This document shows, piece after piece, positions 25,701 through 36,900 of a stretch of DNA of 64,000 bases. Positions within the stretch are counted from its first letter, which is position 1; each line of letters starts with the position of its first letter. A program made the translations under genes and the position numbers. The notes under the pieces were generated by a model. That model was not told the DNA's origin and did not search any database. It saw only the letters and a program-made list of their open reading frames with translations. This DNA is from Branchiostoma floridae. Its lineage: Eukaryota > Chordata > Leptocardii > Amphioxiformes > Branchiostomatidae. The stretch covers positions 12,430,089-12,494,088 of the forward strand of contig NC_049986.1 of the NCBI RefSeq assembly GCF_000003815.2, in the 5' to 3' direction.

Positions 25701-26112
25701 ACACCTGAAGTGCAGCTTCTGATTGTCTGTTATGTAAGGAATTATTTGCATTCAAAACATAGCACTTTAAATATATAATATGCCAAAGTCTTTGTTAATA
25801 TGCTTGCTAAATAGGCTTAAATGTACTGCCAAAATAATCCACAGTACTCAACTTCATCTGTATCTTCCCTGTAGGTTACGAGACTTCCTGACCCATGTCT
25901 CACTTCCACAAGATGAACTAGAACTGGAGGAACCTGACTTAATGACAAGGAGAGTTACTTTAGCCATCTGTGACACAGACTCAACCATCACATTCTACAG
26001 AATCACAGACGGATTCGTTCCTCCTGACCCTCCAGAAGTTGTTGCAGAGAAAAAAGCAAAGAAGAGACAATGGAAGAAAAGAAAGGGACAAAGAACTCAA
26101 CATCAACAATGA
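22028..26112 (+). CDS. TSEN15: tRNA-splicing endonuclease subunit TSEN15
   Basis: Exons: 22028-22117, 24560-24641, 25112-25247, 25875-26112, joining in phase to 181 residues (human TSEN15 is of similar size). The start ATG sits in exon 1; a second in-frame ATG is nine codons on. Residues about 31-155 form the Sen15 fold: YKEMVAYGYNNQEQGHVAML, a KQWAELDL strand, VTLYGRPTQADDLQVLVPL, and an RVTLAICDTDSTITFYRI strand near the end. A strongly basic tail (KKAKKRQWKKRKGQR) follows. TSEN15 is a structural, non-catalytic partner of TSEN34 in the tetramer that removes tRNA introns in the nucleus. Intron 1 (about 2.4 kb) hosts two terminal-inverted-repeat elements. Confidence 0.9.
22452..23504. mobile_element. 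1,053-bp terminal-inverted-repeat element in TSEN15 intron 1
   Basis: Arms of roughly 280 bp are inverted copies of each other. The outer ends read GGGGTTCGCTTAAAAGGCTG on the left and its complement on the right. Flanking 8-mers AACCGACC (22444-22451) and AACAGACC (23505-23512) match 7 of 8 and look like a target-site duplication of hAT type. No transposase is encoded; short ORFs here are by-products of the arms. The left arm contains a (GT)n tract and a short tandem CCTGTCTACCTGG run near 22485-22525. Confidence 0.75.
22732..22791. repeat. (GT)n microsatellite
   Basis: An interrupted then pure GT tract inside the left arm of the surrounding inverted-repeat element. The other arm lacks it, so it expanded after insertion or in the parental copy. 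Confidence 0.85.
23528..24125. mobile_element. 598-bp hairpin MITE with internal subrepeats
   Basis: The ends CAGGGGTGCCTAA and TTAGGCACCCCTG are inverted copies. Long arms are built from alternating short motifs such as TTCGTGCG and CATAATATTCG repeated several times per arm. The element is flanked by the perfect 5-bp direct repeat AAGTA (23523-23527 and 24126-24130). It lies 23 bp after the previous element, in the same intron. Confidence 0.8.
25538..25650. repeat. Dispersed repeat, copy 1 (TSEN15 intron 3)
   Basis: About 110 bp beginning GCAGCCACTACGTAC and containing GGCACCTCCTCGAACA. A diverged second copy lies at 31020-31129 in the SelJ-like gene, roughly 75% alike by eye. No terminal structure was seen; the family is not recognised. 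Confidence 0.6.
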
Positions 26113-26420
26113 AGACCAACTTGATGTATTTCAATGAAGTTTTGAATGCTGATCATAGTGGAGTGGAGTGTGTATATATATACATGCTGCAGTATCTACA
26201 ATATTACATACATGTACATGCCGCAGTATCTACAATATTGTTACATAGATGCATCTTCATTTTTGACAAGCCTTGACTAGAAGAAACACGTTGAAAAAAC
26301 AATATAACTACAACTTAGACAAACAAGAGAACTTCCATTGTAAAATTATGTATCCTTATACTTCCTAGGCAGATAATGACTCTTTGTTTACTTTGGTGCC
26401 ACTGCTACATTGTATTATGA

Positions 26421-26426
26421 AATAAA
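26421..26426 (+). terminator. Polyadenylation signal of TSEN15
   Basis: An AATAAA hexamer about 310 bp after the TSEN15 stop. TSEN15 and the SelJ-like gene are tail to tail, with only about 640 bp between their stop codons, so their 3'UTRs share this interval. Confidence 0.6.
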
Positions 26427-26625
26427 TTATTCTATGAAGATAGTTCTTCTTTACATCCCCTGAGAAAACTTTCCATTTATCAGTGACATAAAATTGAGTA
26501 TCTTCGACTATTTCATTAATTTCTGTGATCAATTAATTTGCCAAAATTGCTTGTTTTTGATGAGATGTTTGAACCAAGCTAGGAGTGGTCTGACATGGTT
26601 GAAAGAGAGTGTTTGCCACCATGGA

Positions 26626-26714
26626 GGACTACTGTCTGACTTTTCTCCAGTTTCTGGCCTTCACAGTCACAGTGATTTCAGCCAGAAACTATCATTCTGC
26701 ACATACAGTAGTCC
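26626..26714 (-). promoter_or_regulatory. SECIS element (form 2) in the 3'UTR of the SelJ-like gene
   Basis: Read on the minus strand, 41 nt after the stop codon. Helix I is the perfect 10-bp pair GGACTACTGT / ACAGTAGTCC. An internal loop follows, then ATGA (26695-26692), and helix II is the perfect 10-bp pair AGTTTCTGGC / GCCAGAAACT. The apical part has unpaired AAA and a small third helix, TCAC / GTGA. On the 3' side the partner GA of the non-Watson-Crick quartet is at 26647-26646. All the SECIS landmarks (ATGA, AA, GA, with helix II about 10-12 bp) are present in order, which makes chance unlikely. It would recruit SBP2 and the Sec-specific elongation factor to the mRNA. Confidence 0.9.
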
Positions 26715-26754
26715 ACAAGATGGACATACACCCTGCTTTCCGCCTGTCCCCTTG

Positions 26755-29700
26755 TTACAATAGAGAAGATCTGCAGCTGACAACCTGGCTGGCTAGCTCC
26801 AACACTCGTTGATAACGGAACGTTTTAGCCTTCCAGTCAGCAGGGATGCCTTCAACACCCACCTAGAAAAATAGAACAATGAAAAATTAGTAATCATTAT
26901 CAAATATTGAATATGTTCTGTATTATGATCCCTTATTTCAAGTCATTTCTCAATCCTTGAAATGCATTTAATTATCTGTAATACTAAGCAGCAGCCATTG
27001 ATAGGTCATTGACAAGCAAATACAGTGAAATCATCATAGTATAATCTCTGGGCTCCCCCATTTAATACTGCTTCGTCATGGCTCATATCTTCAGCAAAGC
27101 ACGCCAGGTCATCCCTACTCATCTCAAGTGTGTAGGGTTCTTTTACGTGTAGAGGACTGACGCTTGTTGCTTATGCCTGAAGATCCCTCATACACGGGGC
27201 TGCTGGCTTTATGTCACTATCAAAATGGTGAATACAATTCCCTACAGAACTACTTATCTGAGCTAGGGTCAAACCGCTGTCTACGAATCCACTGAATTTG
27301 ATCCATACCAGCCCAATCTACATGGTTATGCTGCCTCCTCAGCTACAGGACATGGATGGAATGATTTCAACTACATGTAACAGTCTACCTCAGCAAACAT
27401 TTGTGCTCTCTAAGCGTAACCATGTTATGATTAACTAACTAATCATTGATGAATCAATGCACGAGGCCCACCTGTGCACCAAAGCATGCCCCAATGATAG
27501 AGGACCTGCTGGCGTTACACCCTCCTGCCCTGATGGTGGTGCGGATAGCTGACACATAGTCACCACCAGTCACTACACCATGGACAGCGGACTGGAGGGA
27601 CTTAGGCAAATCTGCAGGCAAGAGGATATCAATGTATCACTGAGGAGAGGGTTGAAGTAAAACTACATTTTGTATGGTGTGTGTTTGTGGTTTGCTTGTT
27701 TCTGTCAGTATGGTGCGTGTCTGTATTAATTTTTGCATGTGTATGTGTGTGTTTTTATGTGTTAATGTCTGGTGAGTAAGTGTGTATGTGTTTCTCATAC
27801 ACTGAATGAGCTCTATGGGTTGTTTCTTACAAACAAGCATGATCTATTGGATAACTCAAGAATTGGAAGGTCATCAAGATACCAGTAAGTCAGTGTATCT
27901 TTTAGAATCTATAAAAAATCACAGCTAACAATTCACAGGATAACAAAAATTGAATTTCACATATATCAAATACTGTAAATGCAGAAATATTTGCGGTGGA
28001 TTAATGTTCGCGGTTTTAGCGGCGGCCGCTTCACCACGAATTTAAAACCACCGCGAACATTTTTCCATAACAGTAAGAGACTACAGTGCATGGTGCAACC
28101 GCAAAATTCAAACCACCGCGAAAAGTCCATTTTCCTGCTACCGCGAAATTAAATCCCCGCGAACTTAAATGCATTTACAGTACATGTATTTATGGTGAGT
28201 CATATACACTAGGTGCAATGCAGGATGCTGATAAATTCTTGACATGAAAATCATTTATGCTATGTATTATATGACTGTGAGCTTTGGCAAAGTATATTTT
28301 GATCCATAGCTAAGTGCATATTAACTAGTCACACTATGAACAATACATGATAACACTAGTGATGAATCCTTACGTCAGTTGTTGGAGAAGACCTTGGTGA
28401 CAACTTTCCTGTGCTGACCGGCCCTGTTGTCCAGTACTTTCTTCAGGAAGCTGACCATTGCCTGGTCCAGGTCGGTTGGACTCTTCCTGTCCGGTTTTCT
28501 CAGGTCCTCCATCACTGTCTCTATCACTCTGTCGTTCTTCCCATGGAGGATGAACTGTTCCAGTATTCTGGTTTAAATTCAAGTAACAATGAAAATAGAT
28601 GTTCAGTCACACAACTTGTTAAGATTCATAATTATCTTCATCTATTACGTACATCATATGAATTGCAAAATATTCTGTTGGTGTTCTGAAGGTTACACCA
28701 TTTTGTTCTGATACACTCTAACAACTAGACCTATCCCTAACATAGGGGTATTAGAATGTGGGGTTGTCCTGACAAAGGGGTGTAAGAATATGCTTTTTAC
28801 TGTACATATGCATGATTAAGAGTTGAAGATATAAAGACTGTTTTCATGTAGTAAGACTATACAAACTTTCTGTCTTTCTTAAAGTAGTACTTTAAGACCA
28901 CACAAACCTTTTTGCTGTGAAACTAGTTGTAAATGGAAACCGTCTCCAAATACTCATCCCATGTCTACCCATGCCACCAATCTGATCAATTACTAAGTAT
29001 GTTTGGCATATATAGTTACTGTAGTAGTAATACATGTAGTAGTAATTCTGTCCATACCTGGCAATTGTGAGCCCTGCCACCACAGCAGTGTCTGAGTTCT
29101 GGGTTACCCTGAGAGCATCTTCAACCTTCTCCAACATACAGGGCTGTCCCGCATACAAGGCAACCAACGGGGCAACCTTGGTTGCACCATCAACCTGGTC
29201 ATCTTCCTTAGACCCTGGGATAGAAGAGAACACAAAGTTAAACTATAAAAGTATAATTACAAATGTAGAACAGGCATAAGCATGGCTACAGATGCTAGTC
29301 TGTAACCCTTACCTTTGCACAGACTCTAAAGCTTGGTTGATAACGTTTATTTTTGCAAGATAATAAGTATACAATATCTTGTCTGAGATCTTGTCTTGAA
29401 ATTAACATTAAGCAAAGAAAATAATTGCAAATGCAAACTTTGTCTCTGACCTGTATCATCCTTCCCTACCTCTGTGTTTTTCAGGAAGTCTTTGATGCTG
29501 AAATGTCTCCATGAACCATGGATGGGGTAGGATTTCTTCACACCTGGAATGGAAAACAGACATTCATGTACACTCAACTTTTCAACCTTCACTTCAGCCA
29601 ATATAACTGTACATGGAAACATATTCACAAAGTGCAGGGCTCTAGCCAGCGTCCATTTTTCCGTCAATTGACGGAAATTTGTTGCGTCTGACGGAAAAAT

Positions 29701-32691
29701 TTTCAAACCAATCCGTCAACCTTGACGGAAAAAAATCCTTGGTGGAAGCTTCAGGCGGCTTGGGGACGCCGTCCATGGCCGTAAAAGCCACACACTGTTT
29801 GTTTTGCTATTGTTATGATTGTTGACAATGTGTGTCGGTGCCCTTTTGCATACGATAATCTCATTAAAACCCGTTTTTCAAGGTCTCAGTTCAGTCCTTC
29901 TAATTAATTTTCGCGGTTTTCGCGACGATTGGAATTGGCTGACGGAAAAAAGTTTCGAGCTGGCTAAAGCCCTGACGAAGTGTAAAGAAAATTAGATCCC
30001 TTTTACTAGTTTAAGCAGCACACAAGCATGTTGGTAAGCATGGAATCCAGACTATAGCCATGTCCTACACAGGTATTAGCTCTTTGGCGTTAAGACCAAC
30101 ATGTCCCCAAGGTGGCCTGTAGTCAGGCAAACTTTACTGAGGCAAAGTTTCCCCTGCTCTAGGCCTAGAGCCAAAAAGCTGATTATTTTGGCCCTGGTAA
30201 CATTTTGGATTTGAGGCTACATGTAAGGCTATGGCAGAACCTGTTACCTCCATGGGGTCTGTACTCAGAATTCCGAGTGTTGTCGTAGTCTGTTCCCGGT
30301 CCAAACATCCGGTATGTTCTCTGCTTCAGGTCAGCAATGTCAAGGCCTGAAATCAAAATATCTATTACAGCAATTGAAAGATAAATATCATTATAAATCT
30401 GATTCTAAGGCAATTGTGTCACAGGAGGCATTGTTTCATTCCACTGTACAAATTCTCTGGGTCTCATTTCTAACTACTCTCCAAGCAGAGGTTGAGTCGC
30501 GTAGATATAGTAGTACATAGTCGGAAAAATTACACAGCCGCTCCTCTTCATGTAATTTTTCCGAGTACTACAGTAGTACTATATCTACGCGACTCAACCT
30601 CTGCTTGGAGAGTAATTTCTAACCATATTTAAGGGTTCAAGGATGAGTGACAATAGATGCAAAATCTTACTTGCATGCATTATTTGTTTTAAAGAGAGGA
30701 ACTTTAGAAGAACTGTCTAATCTACCAGCACTGTTTTGGTCTAAAAAGTATATCAACTGAAATGACTTTTTCATCGTTCTATTGTCTAATCTTGTAGACC
30801 CGCTCACCCTGACACTCTGCCAGTGACTCCAGCATGACGTAAGCCTGGTCCCCATAACAGCTGTTCCGTCCTGTCTCTATCCTGTAGTACGGGTTAGCCG
30901 AGGGCTGGCGGAACTCTGGTGACTCTTCCTCAGCTATGATGGAATCCAGTTTCGGTAGGTTGTAGATCCAGTGAAGAGGCTGGGCTGAAATTCAATTATA
31001 CATTCTGATGTATTATTTGCAGCCAGTAGGTACACAATTTTGAATAATGAGGCTGATTATGTGCTCGAGGCACCTCCTTGAACACAGGACTCCGTTTTGC
31101 GTCCCTTCCTAAAGACAAATTCATGAATTCTTGTCAGGAATTGGAATTTGGTGAAATATCCCCTCCCCCCCCCCCAGTAATCTAAAATAATTAAGTGTTA
31201 TTAATTTGTATTGTTATGGCATTTAACTCTATCAAAATGTTTTCACTTACTGTTAATACTGTCAACTAGAGTTCGGCGACCTCATACCTCCATGAATATT
31301 TAAAGCTTTTGTTAATTTCATGCAAATGACTTAACATTAACATGATTTATGCATGGTGTTGTTCATCATTGAATAACGTACAGTACAGATGTCACAAGTA
31401 AAATTCCCAATTCAGATCATCAATCATTAAGTCATTTGCAATTTTTGCATAAATTATGCAAATAAGTTCCTCATTTGCATATTTGATATCTGCATATGTT
31501 CCACCGATTATAATTAACAAGTGTTACATTTATCGAAGTCCAGTTATTGCAAGTAATGGAATTATACAATTTCCTCATTAATTAAGCAAATTAATTCCTC
31601 ATTTGCATAAAATGCATATCATTATGAACATCTTTGCCCAAGCTACCTGCATACCTAAAATGCAGGCAATCCGTCGTTCCTTTCTGCAGTTATCCTCTTT
31701 CGAGTGTCTTGACAAAAACACCCCTGCAGTTCCACAATTAAATGTTAGGGGACTGAAACTTGCCCACTTTGTCATGACGTTAAAAGCTATGTACCACCCA
31801 AATGTCACGACCATATCACATCTGGGACGAGAGATACATTGAAAAAACTGCTATGATAGAATATTCTCATTAATTATGCAAATATACTCCTATTTTGCAT
31901 AATTAGTATTTAATCTTGTACAACATTGTCTAAGGTACGTACATACCAAAAATCATGAAAATCCGTTGTTCCCTTCTTGAGTTATCGTCTTCAGAAGTTT
32001 TTGACAACAATGCCCCTGCTATCCCAAAACTAGATGCTAGTGGGCCCAAACTTATGTCACTTTTTCCTGAGCACAAGAGCTATCTAATACTCAAAAATCG
32101 TGACCATGGCATGTTCAGAATACCGAGATAGCAAAACCGGAAGTTGCGCTGCAGTACCAAGGGGAGCCGCTAGGGGGCCCAAAATCTAATCATTTCCAGC
32201 TTTCACCGCACCCCACCAACACACCAAGTATGAAACCAATCCACCCAGCCGTTCTTGAGTTATCTTGTTTACACACAGACACACAGACAAACGCGGGGTA
32301 AAATATAACCTCAAATGGAGGTAATGATTATAAAAGGGAGTCAATTTACCTTTTCTGAGGGCTGAAAAATTCAGAATAATTGTTTGCGGTCCCCTGGTGG
32401 TGACATCAATTAAATTTTGAATGTGCAAATCAGCATGTCACTTTGTTGATGGCATTCACACTGAGGCGTCGCCAAAAAAGGCGGCAGACGGCAACTACAC
32501 ATCTGCTTGTAGATTACCATGACTAAGCGATAATATGCCTCGGAAACCTCCCATGACAACCTTAAACTTAGAGGCCATTAACCAGAACAATCATGTCGTA
32601 AATATTGACTAATGATCTGTAAATTACCTGCAGCATCGGCCACAGCGGCTCCCACGATCGCCCCAATCGCACGTTCGGCCACGGTAGCCAT
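26755..32691 (-). CDS. SelJ: Selenoprotein J-like protein (J1-crystallin / ADP-ribosylglycohydrolase fold), with in-frame TGA read as Sec
   Basis: Minus-strand exons: 32691-32628, 30984-30808, 30346-30248, 29543-29451, 29217-29058, 28567-28374, 27611-27472, 26862-26755. They join in phase to 344 residues only if the TGA at codon 262 (28377-28375) is read through. Landmarks: N-terminal GAIVGAAVADAAAQPLHWIY, CYGDQAYVMLESLAE, FGPGTDYD, a DGATKVAPLVALYAGQP block, then after the TGA GGCNASRSS and the terminal GIPADWKAK segment. Residues after the TGA align with the second paralogue, so the gene is not truncated. The TGA aligns with Cys259 of that paralogue, and a SECIS lies in the 3'UTR. Cys294 replaces the Asp of the usual GGDNASR motif, so ADP-ribosyl hydrolase activity is doubtful. 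SelJ proteins are known from fish and sea urchin. Confidence 0.88.
27971..28182. mobile_element. 212-bp MITE in a SelJ intron
   Basis: The ends TACTGTAAATGC and GCATTTACAGTA are perfect inverted repeats with terminal TA, suggesting a TA target site. Interior arms alternate CCGCGAA-type motifs in both orientations. It lies between exons 6 and 7 of the SelJ-like gene. Confidence 0.75.
28375..28377 (-). other. Selenocysteine codon (TGA) of the SelJ-like gene
   Basis: The in-frame TGA is preceded by AAG GTC TTC TCC AAC AAC and followed by one base (C) before the donor GTAAGG. Splicing gives Asn-Asn-Sec-His-Leu-Pro-Lys. The paralogue reads Ser-Ser-Cys-Ala-Leu-Pro-Lys at the same place with TGT. 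Read as a stop it would remove 82 conserved residues and leave two downstream exon junctions, a classical NMD substrate. Confidence 0.87.
29635..29974. mobile_element. 340-bp hAT-like MITE in a SelJ intron
   Basis: The ends are CAGGGCTCTAGCCAGC on the left and GCTGGCTAAAGCCCTG on the right. Flanking octamers ACAAAGTG (29627-29634) and ACGAAGTG (29975-29982) differ at one base, the 8-bp duplication typical of hAT. The interior carries several TGACGGAAAAA motifs in both orientations. No coding capacity. Confidence 0.75.
30475..30614. mobile_element. 140-bp near-perfect hairpin MITE with 9-bp target-site duplication
   Basis: TACTCTCCAAGCAGAGG at the left is matched by its complement at the right, and the arms pair over almost 60 bp. 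The direct repeat ATTTCTAAC flanks it exactly (30466-30474 and 30615-30623). A 9-bp duplication fits a Mutator-like origin. The near identity of the arms points to a recent insertion. Confidence 0.82.
31020..31129. repeat. Dispersed repeat, copy 2 (SelJ intron 1)
   Basis: The partner of 25538-25650, with shared blocks AGCCA-TA-GTAC, ATGAGGCTG, GAGGCACCTCCT-GAACA and GTCCCTTC-TAAAGAC. Same orientation as copy 1. Confidence 0.6.
31260..32330. repeat. Complex AT-rich interspersed repeat in SelJ intron 1
   Basis: A mosaic of related units with TCATTTGCATAA / TTATGCAAATA segments, alternating with units that end in TTCTTGAGTTATC and contain phrases such as ATACCAAAAATCATGAAAATC and CCCCTGC-TCC-AAA-TAGATG. 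The final unit runs into ACACACAGACACACAGACAAACGC. At least two tandem, diverged copies can be followed (about 31410-31850 and 31860-32310). I know similar sequences as abundant repeats in several marine invertebrates, but cannot name the family. Confidence 0.5.
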
Positions 32692-33973
32692 CGCGATTCG
32701 GCCCCGGGCAGAAAGCGCTGAAGCCGGGAGTTAAGCTTAACCGTAGAGTAGGGTTAGGTTAGCTCCTCTATAAACACCGGCGCCTATGTAGCGTTAATTT
32801 CAAAACAGTATGTCCGATGAAGCTCTCTGTTACTCATGAACCGGTACTGTGAGCCACAGATTTATCCCGTTACACAACCTGGAACAGCACATTACACAAC
32901 AAATCGTGACTCACTCACAAACATTATTCAGAGTCCGGGGCGAATGTCAGGACACGCCCACTTTTCTAGCTCAGGTTTTGCCACAGAACTTCCCGCTGTT
33001 ATAGGTTATAGTAGTAGGGCTGGCAGCAAATATGGAATAGCAACGAGTTAACGTTAGATTTATATAAAAGAAGATTAAAGAGAAAAATGGCTAGGCAACT
33101 CTCATAAATCAGGTAACGTTACCATAATACCGCCACATCAAAAAACATTGTTACAGTGTTTTGACTGTAGTGCATATACCTCAGGATTACTGATGTTTTA
33201 ATTCATGTACAGTAGTTTTTTCTCACGTGGTGGTATTAAATGCATCTGGTGGAATTGATGAGAGTTGGTGTTTGTGCCACCACATGTATCTTCCAACCCA
33301 ACATCTGCTTGGAGATTTGTTAGAGCACTACGACCCATGGTCAAAAGGGTACGGGTACAAAGTCTACTCCAGTCAAAGTTAAACTCCAGAATATCGGTAA
33401 GCGAACTTTTCTTCTGAACTGAATCTTAGTTTTGTGAGTAGTTTGTTTGAAAACGTCGAAAAGAGGCATAGACCCTATCATCGGGATTGTACTTCAAAAA
33501 GTACTCGTGCACGTTATATTTGGGCATAGCCTTAGGGGCATGTTTTCGGTGGCCATAGCCATACTACGGGTTTCCCCCCAGGGATCTTCGAAAAACGCCA
33601 GCCAGGCGACATGTACCCCTGGATAAATAAAAATAAACAAACAAACAAACAATACTAGATAAGCTTACGTGCGACCAGTATAAGCGCTGGTCGTATTTGC
33701 CTAATCATTTGACTGCTATTGAACTATAAATGATGTATGGCGGTGATTAAACTCATACTGTCTAAATCCGCCAAAGTACCTACTGTGAAACAAATTCTTT
33801 CTACATGATGCCAGTTTTGTGTAGTTCTCTTGAATATCTGAGTGTTAGACTTTCTCGTATGATCTACCTGTTCTGTGCTTAAGTGCTAACAGTTTTCTCT
33901 GAGTATTGCTGCTGTGTTTACCTTAGATCGATTACGACATCATCATTGGTGTTCATCCGTGTAGCCGGACATA
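32692..33973. other. Divergent promoter region between the SelJ-like gene (-) and the P450 gene (+)
   Basis: The two start codons (32691 minus, 33974 plus) are about 1.3 kb apart and face outwards. A short GC-rich patch with GCCCCGGGC lies just upstream of the SelJ-like start. From about 33470 to 33652 there is a probable retroelement tail ending in AAATAAACAAACAAACAAAC. No gene was seen. Confidence 0.5.
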
Positions 33974-36900
33974 ATGACGACATCAGTCAGCCCGGTGGAT
34001 GTCGCAGTCGGACTGCTGGTACCGGTAGCTGCGTACCTGCTGTTTGTAGTGGCCAAGTTTCTGTGGACACAGTGGTGGCAATTTCGTGTTGGGCAGCAGT
34101 TTCCCTCCCCTCCCTACCACTGGCTCTACGGCAACATGCACCTGGTGAGTCGCCATTGTAGGCTATACTACAGTTAAAACTGTTACACTTTCGAAGTTCA
34201 GTCAGCGCGGTATAGATATAGAGAAAACGTATCTTCTCGCCAAAACATCTGGAAGAGGGATTCCAACCTTGGTTACATTTGAATGAATGGATCTTCAAAA
34301 CTGGCACATAGAGTTCCATGTACGTGTATTTCCTATCAGACTGGCGGGTATCTGGGTGAGAGGTACCTGTCCATGACCCGAGAGGTTGTGAGGAAACACC
34401 CCCGTGCACACTCCTTCTGGCTGGCTGGCTTCATAGTCGGGGTCAATGTAGCACACCCGGCAACCATCAAGCAGCTTCTCAAGACTTCCAGTAAGTATTT
34501 CTAGATTTACTTAGATTTACTTGTAAAGCTACCGAACGAAAGAAACGAATGGTACCGGTACCTATCATATCAGTTGTAGTAATGTATTGTACCCTAGAAA
34601 AATATGCTGATATATTTGTATAGCTTACTATTACCATCTACCAGGAGAAGAAGAGACAACATCATAACAAAAATTATTGGCGTTCTATAGCAGTGATCAC
34701 GGTTAGTCTGTATATACCCTAATTTTATTGATCTGTTTCCATGTGCCGTTCAGCCAAGAAGTCTGCGGACTATGATCAACTACGGCCATGGTTAGGTAAG
34801 AAAACAATCTCTCAGTATTACACGATTACAGTACTGTTACAGTAATGTTCAGTAACTACCAAAAAAACTACTCTGTGACAACAGCAATAAGTTGTATCAA
34901 TAATATCAAATAGGATAGCTAAGTGCTTTTCAGCTTTATCTTTGCGTTGCTACTGATGTCTTATTTAGCCCAGTTGTGAATCTATTGTACAGTTTGCAAA
35001 GTATGGATACAGAATGTTACAGATTCCTATCTCAGCCCATTTAGATCCATAAATAAAAGTATGTTTTTCCCCGTTGCCAGGTAACGGCCTGATCATGAGT
35101 ACCGGTGACGTGTGGAAGGTTCACCGCCGTCTCCTCACGCCTGCCTTTCACTTCGATATCCTCAAACAGTACGTCAGTGTCTACAACAGGGCGGCAGAAC
35201 ACATGATGGTGAGTGTACATGTGTTATCACCTTCGGCATGGAGGTTTTCTTTGAATCCCGAGCTCGAGTTGTTCCTATTGGATAGATTCTCTTCAAGTAG
35301 AGGGTTGAAAAAAAAAACTATCTTCGAAAAAGTAACAGCAAATGGATCCCGAAACAGAAATTCTTGAAAGATAATCAATCATTTGAATTAGAGATAGAAA
35401 ACTCTTGAAGTATAACCATGATACTAGCTGGCGCATCATGTATACAACCGTGGGGAACTGGGGATCCTGCTAATTGTATGGCAGAAATAGGATAGGGTGT
35501 GCACTAACGAATGATATGGCAATCATATATCATAAGTAACTAGGAATGTTTACAAAATTCTGTGTCGGTAAGAGTAGCAATGACCAATGTATGGTGTTTG
35601 AAGTCTACCGTGACAATTGTTGTTTACTACAGAACTCTTCTGTATGCACAATTTTGTGACATCAGCTGTTCATAATTTGCATGTAGGAAAAACTTTCCCT
35701 GTACACTGGGAAAGAGGACAGTTTCGAGATGTTCCACCAGGCGAGCCTCTGTACTATGGAAGTCATCCTGCTGTGCGCGTTTTCCGGAGGGGAAATGTCG
35801 GAGCAGTGAGTACTGTACTTCCTCGGCGAGTTGCGCCCTTTTCATTGTCGGTAGATTAATTGGTGGTTTCTGTAAAAGTTACATGGTAAATGATAGCTTA
35901 ACGATATCTACGGTAAAATTTCAATTCTGTCCGTAGGATGAAGAATGAGTACGTGGAAGCAGTGAAGAGGATCGGAATCCTGCAAGTTGATCGCAACTTG
36001 TAAGTTATGTTTCCTTTGACGTAAACCCAAACATGTGGAGTGATTCTAACTAGCCTGGTATCCAGCCGTATCATAGCTCCCAAGTCTCTTCTGTCCTGCC
36101 CGCAAATACAGAAGAGACCCGTGCCCTGTTGCTACAAAACGGCTATGTACTCGATTCAGTTTTCATAATGCCTTGTCGTGTCTACAGACAACAGCTACAT
36201 TTAAATGTTTCTTCTATAATACATTGTATTCTCGCACGGATCTAGAATATTCCTGACGATAAATCACATGTGTGGTTCAGTCATTCTCCTACGCAGGGAC
36301 AAAACCGCGTCATCAGATCTCCGACGGCATGACGGGCCTGTGTAATGTCACCATGATTTCACCTTTGTAATGTTGACCTTTGGCAAACGGGGGCCCGGAC
36401 GGGCAGCTGTCGGGAACTAAAAGAACGGTGTAAACACATCAAACTACACAAAACGTAAAAAGGACAGTCATGGCATGATTTGTGTATATTTCTAGGTCTG
36501 AGGTATGCATTTTGATTTGATTTTTCGTTTCCACAAACAGCCCGACCGGGCCCCGGTTTGGAAGGGGATGTTAGCCTAAACGGATTCGAATCTGCGTAGC
36601 AGATCCAGAATGGGTACGTTGTTCTCTATGATCCTTGATGAGTTACTCGTAACCTGTCTGCACGTTCTGCAGCAACCCGATTTACGTTCTGTTCCCCGCC
36701 ATCTACTACCTCTCCCCGGGGGGACGGGAGTTCCTCCGCTTGTGTGACTTTGTTCACGACACAGGGGGCTCTATCATCAAGAGGAGGAGGCAAGAACTGG
36801 TGAGCGTGTCGCTGATAAATTTCATCAACATCAACAAAAAGGCATCAAGTTAACAAATTCATAAACCCATCTTCTATATCTATTCTGGTATGCATAGAGT

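Noticed and set aside
28375-28377. TGA in the J1-crystallin-like gene as a disabling mutation (pseudogene)
   Set aside because: All other exons and phases are intact, conserved residues continue after it, the paralogue has Cys there, and a SECIS follows the gene.
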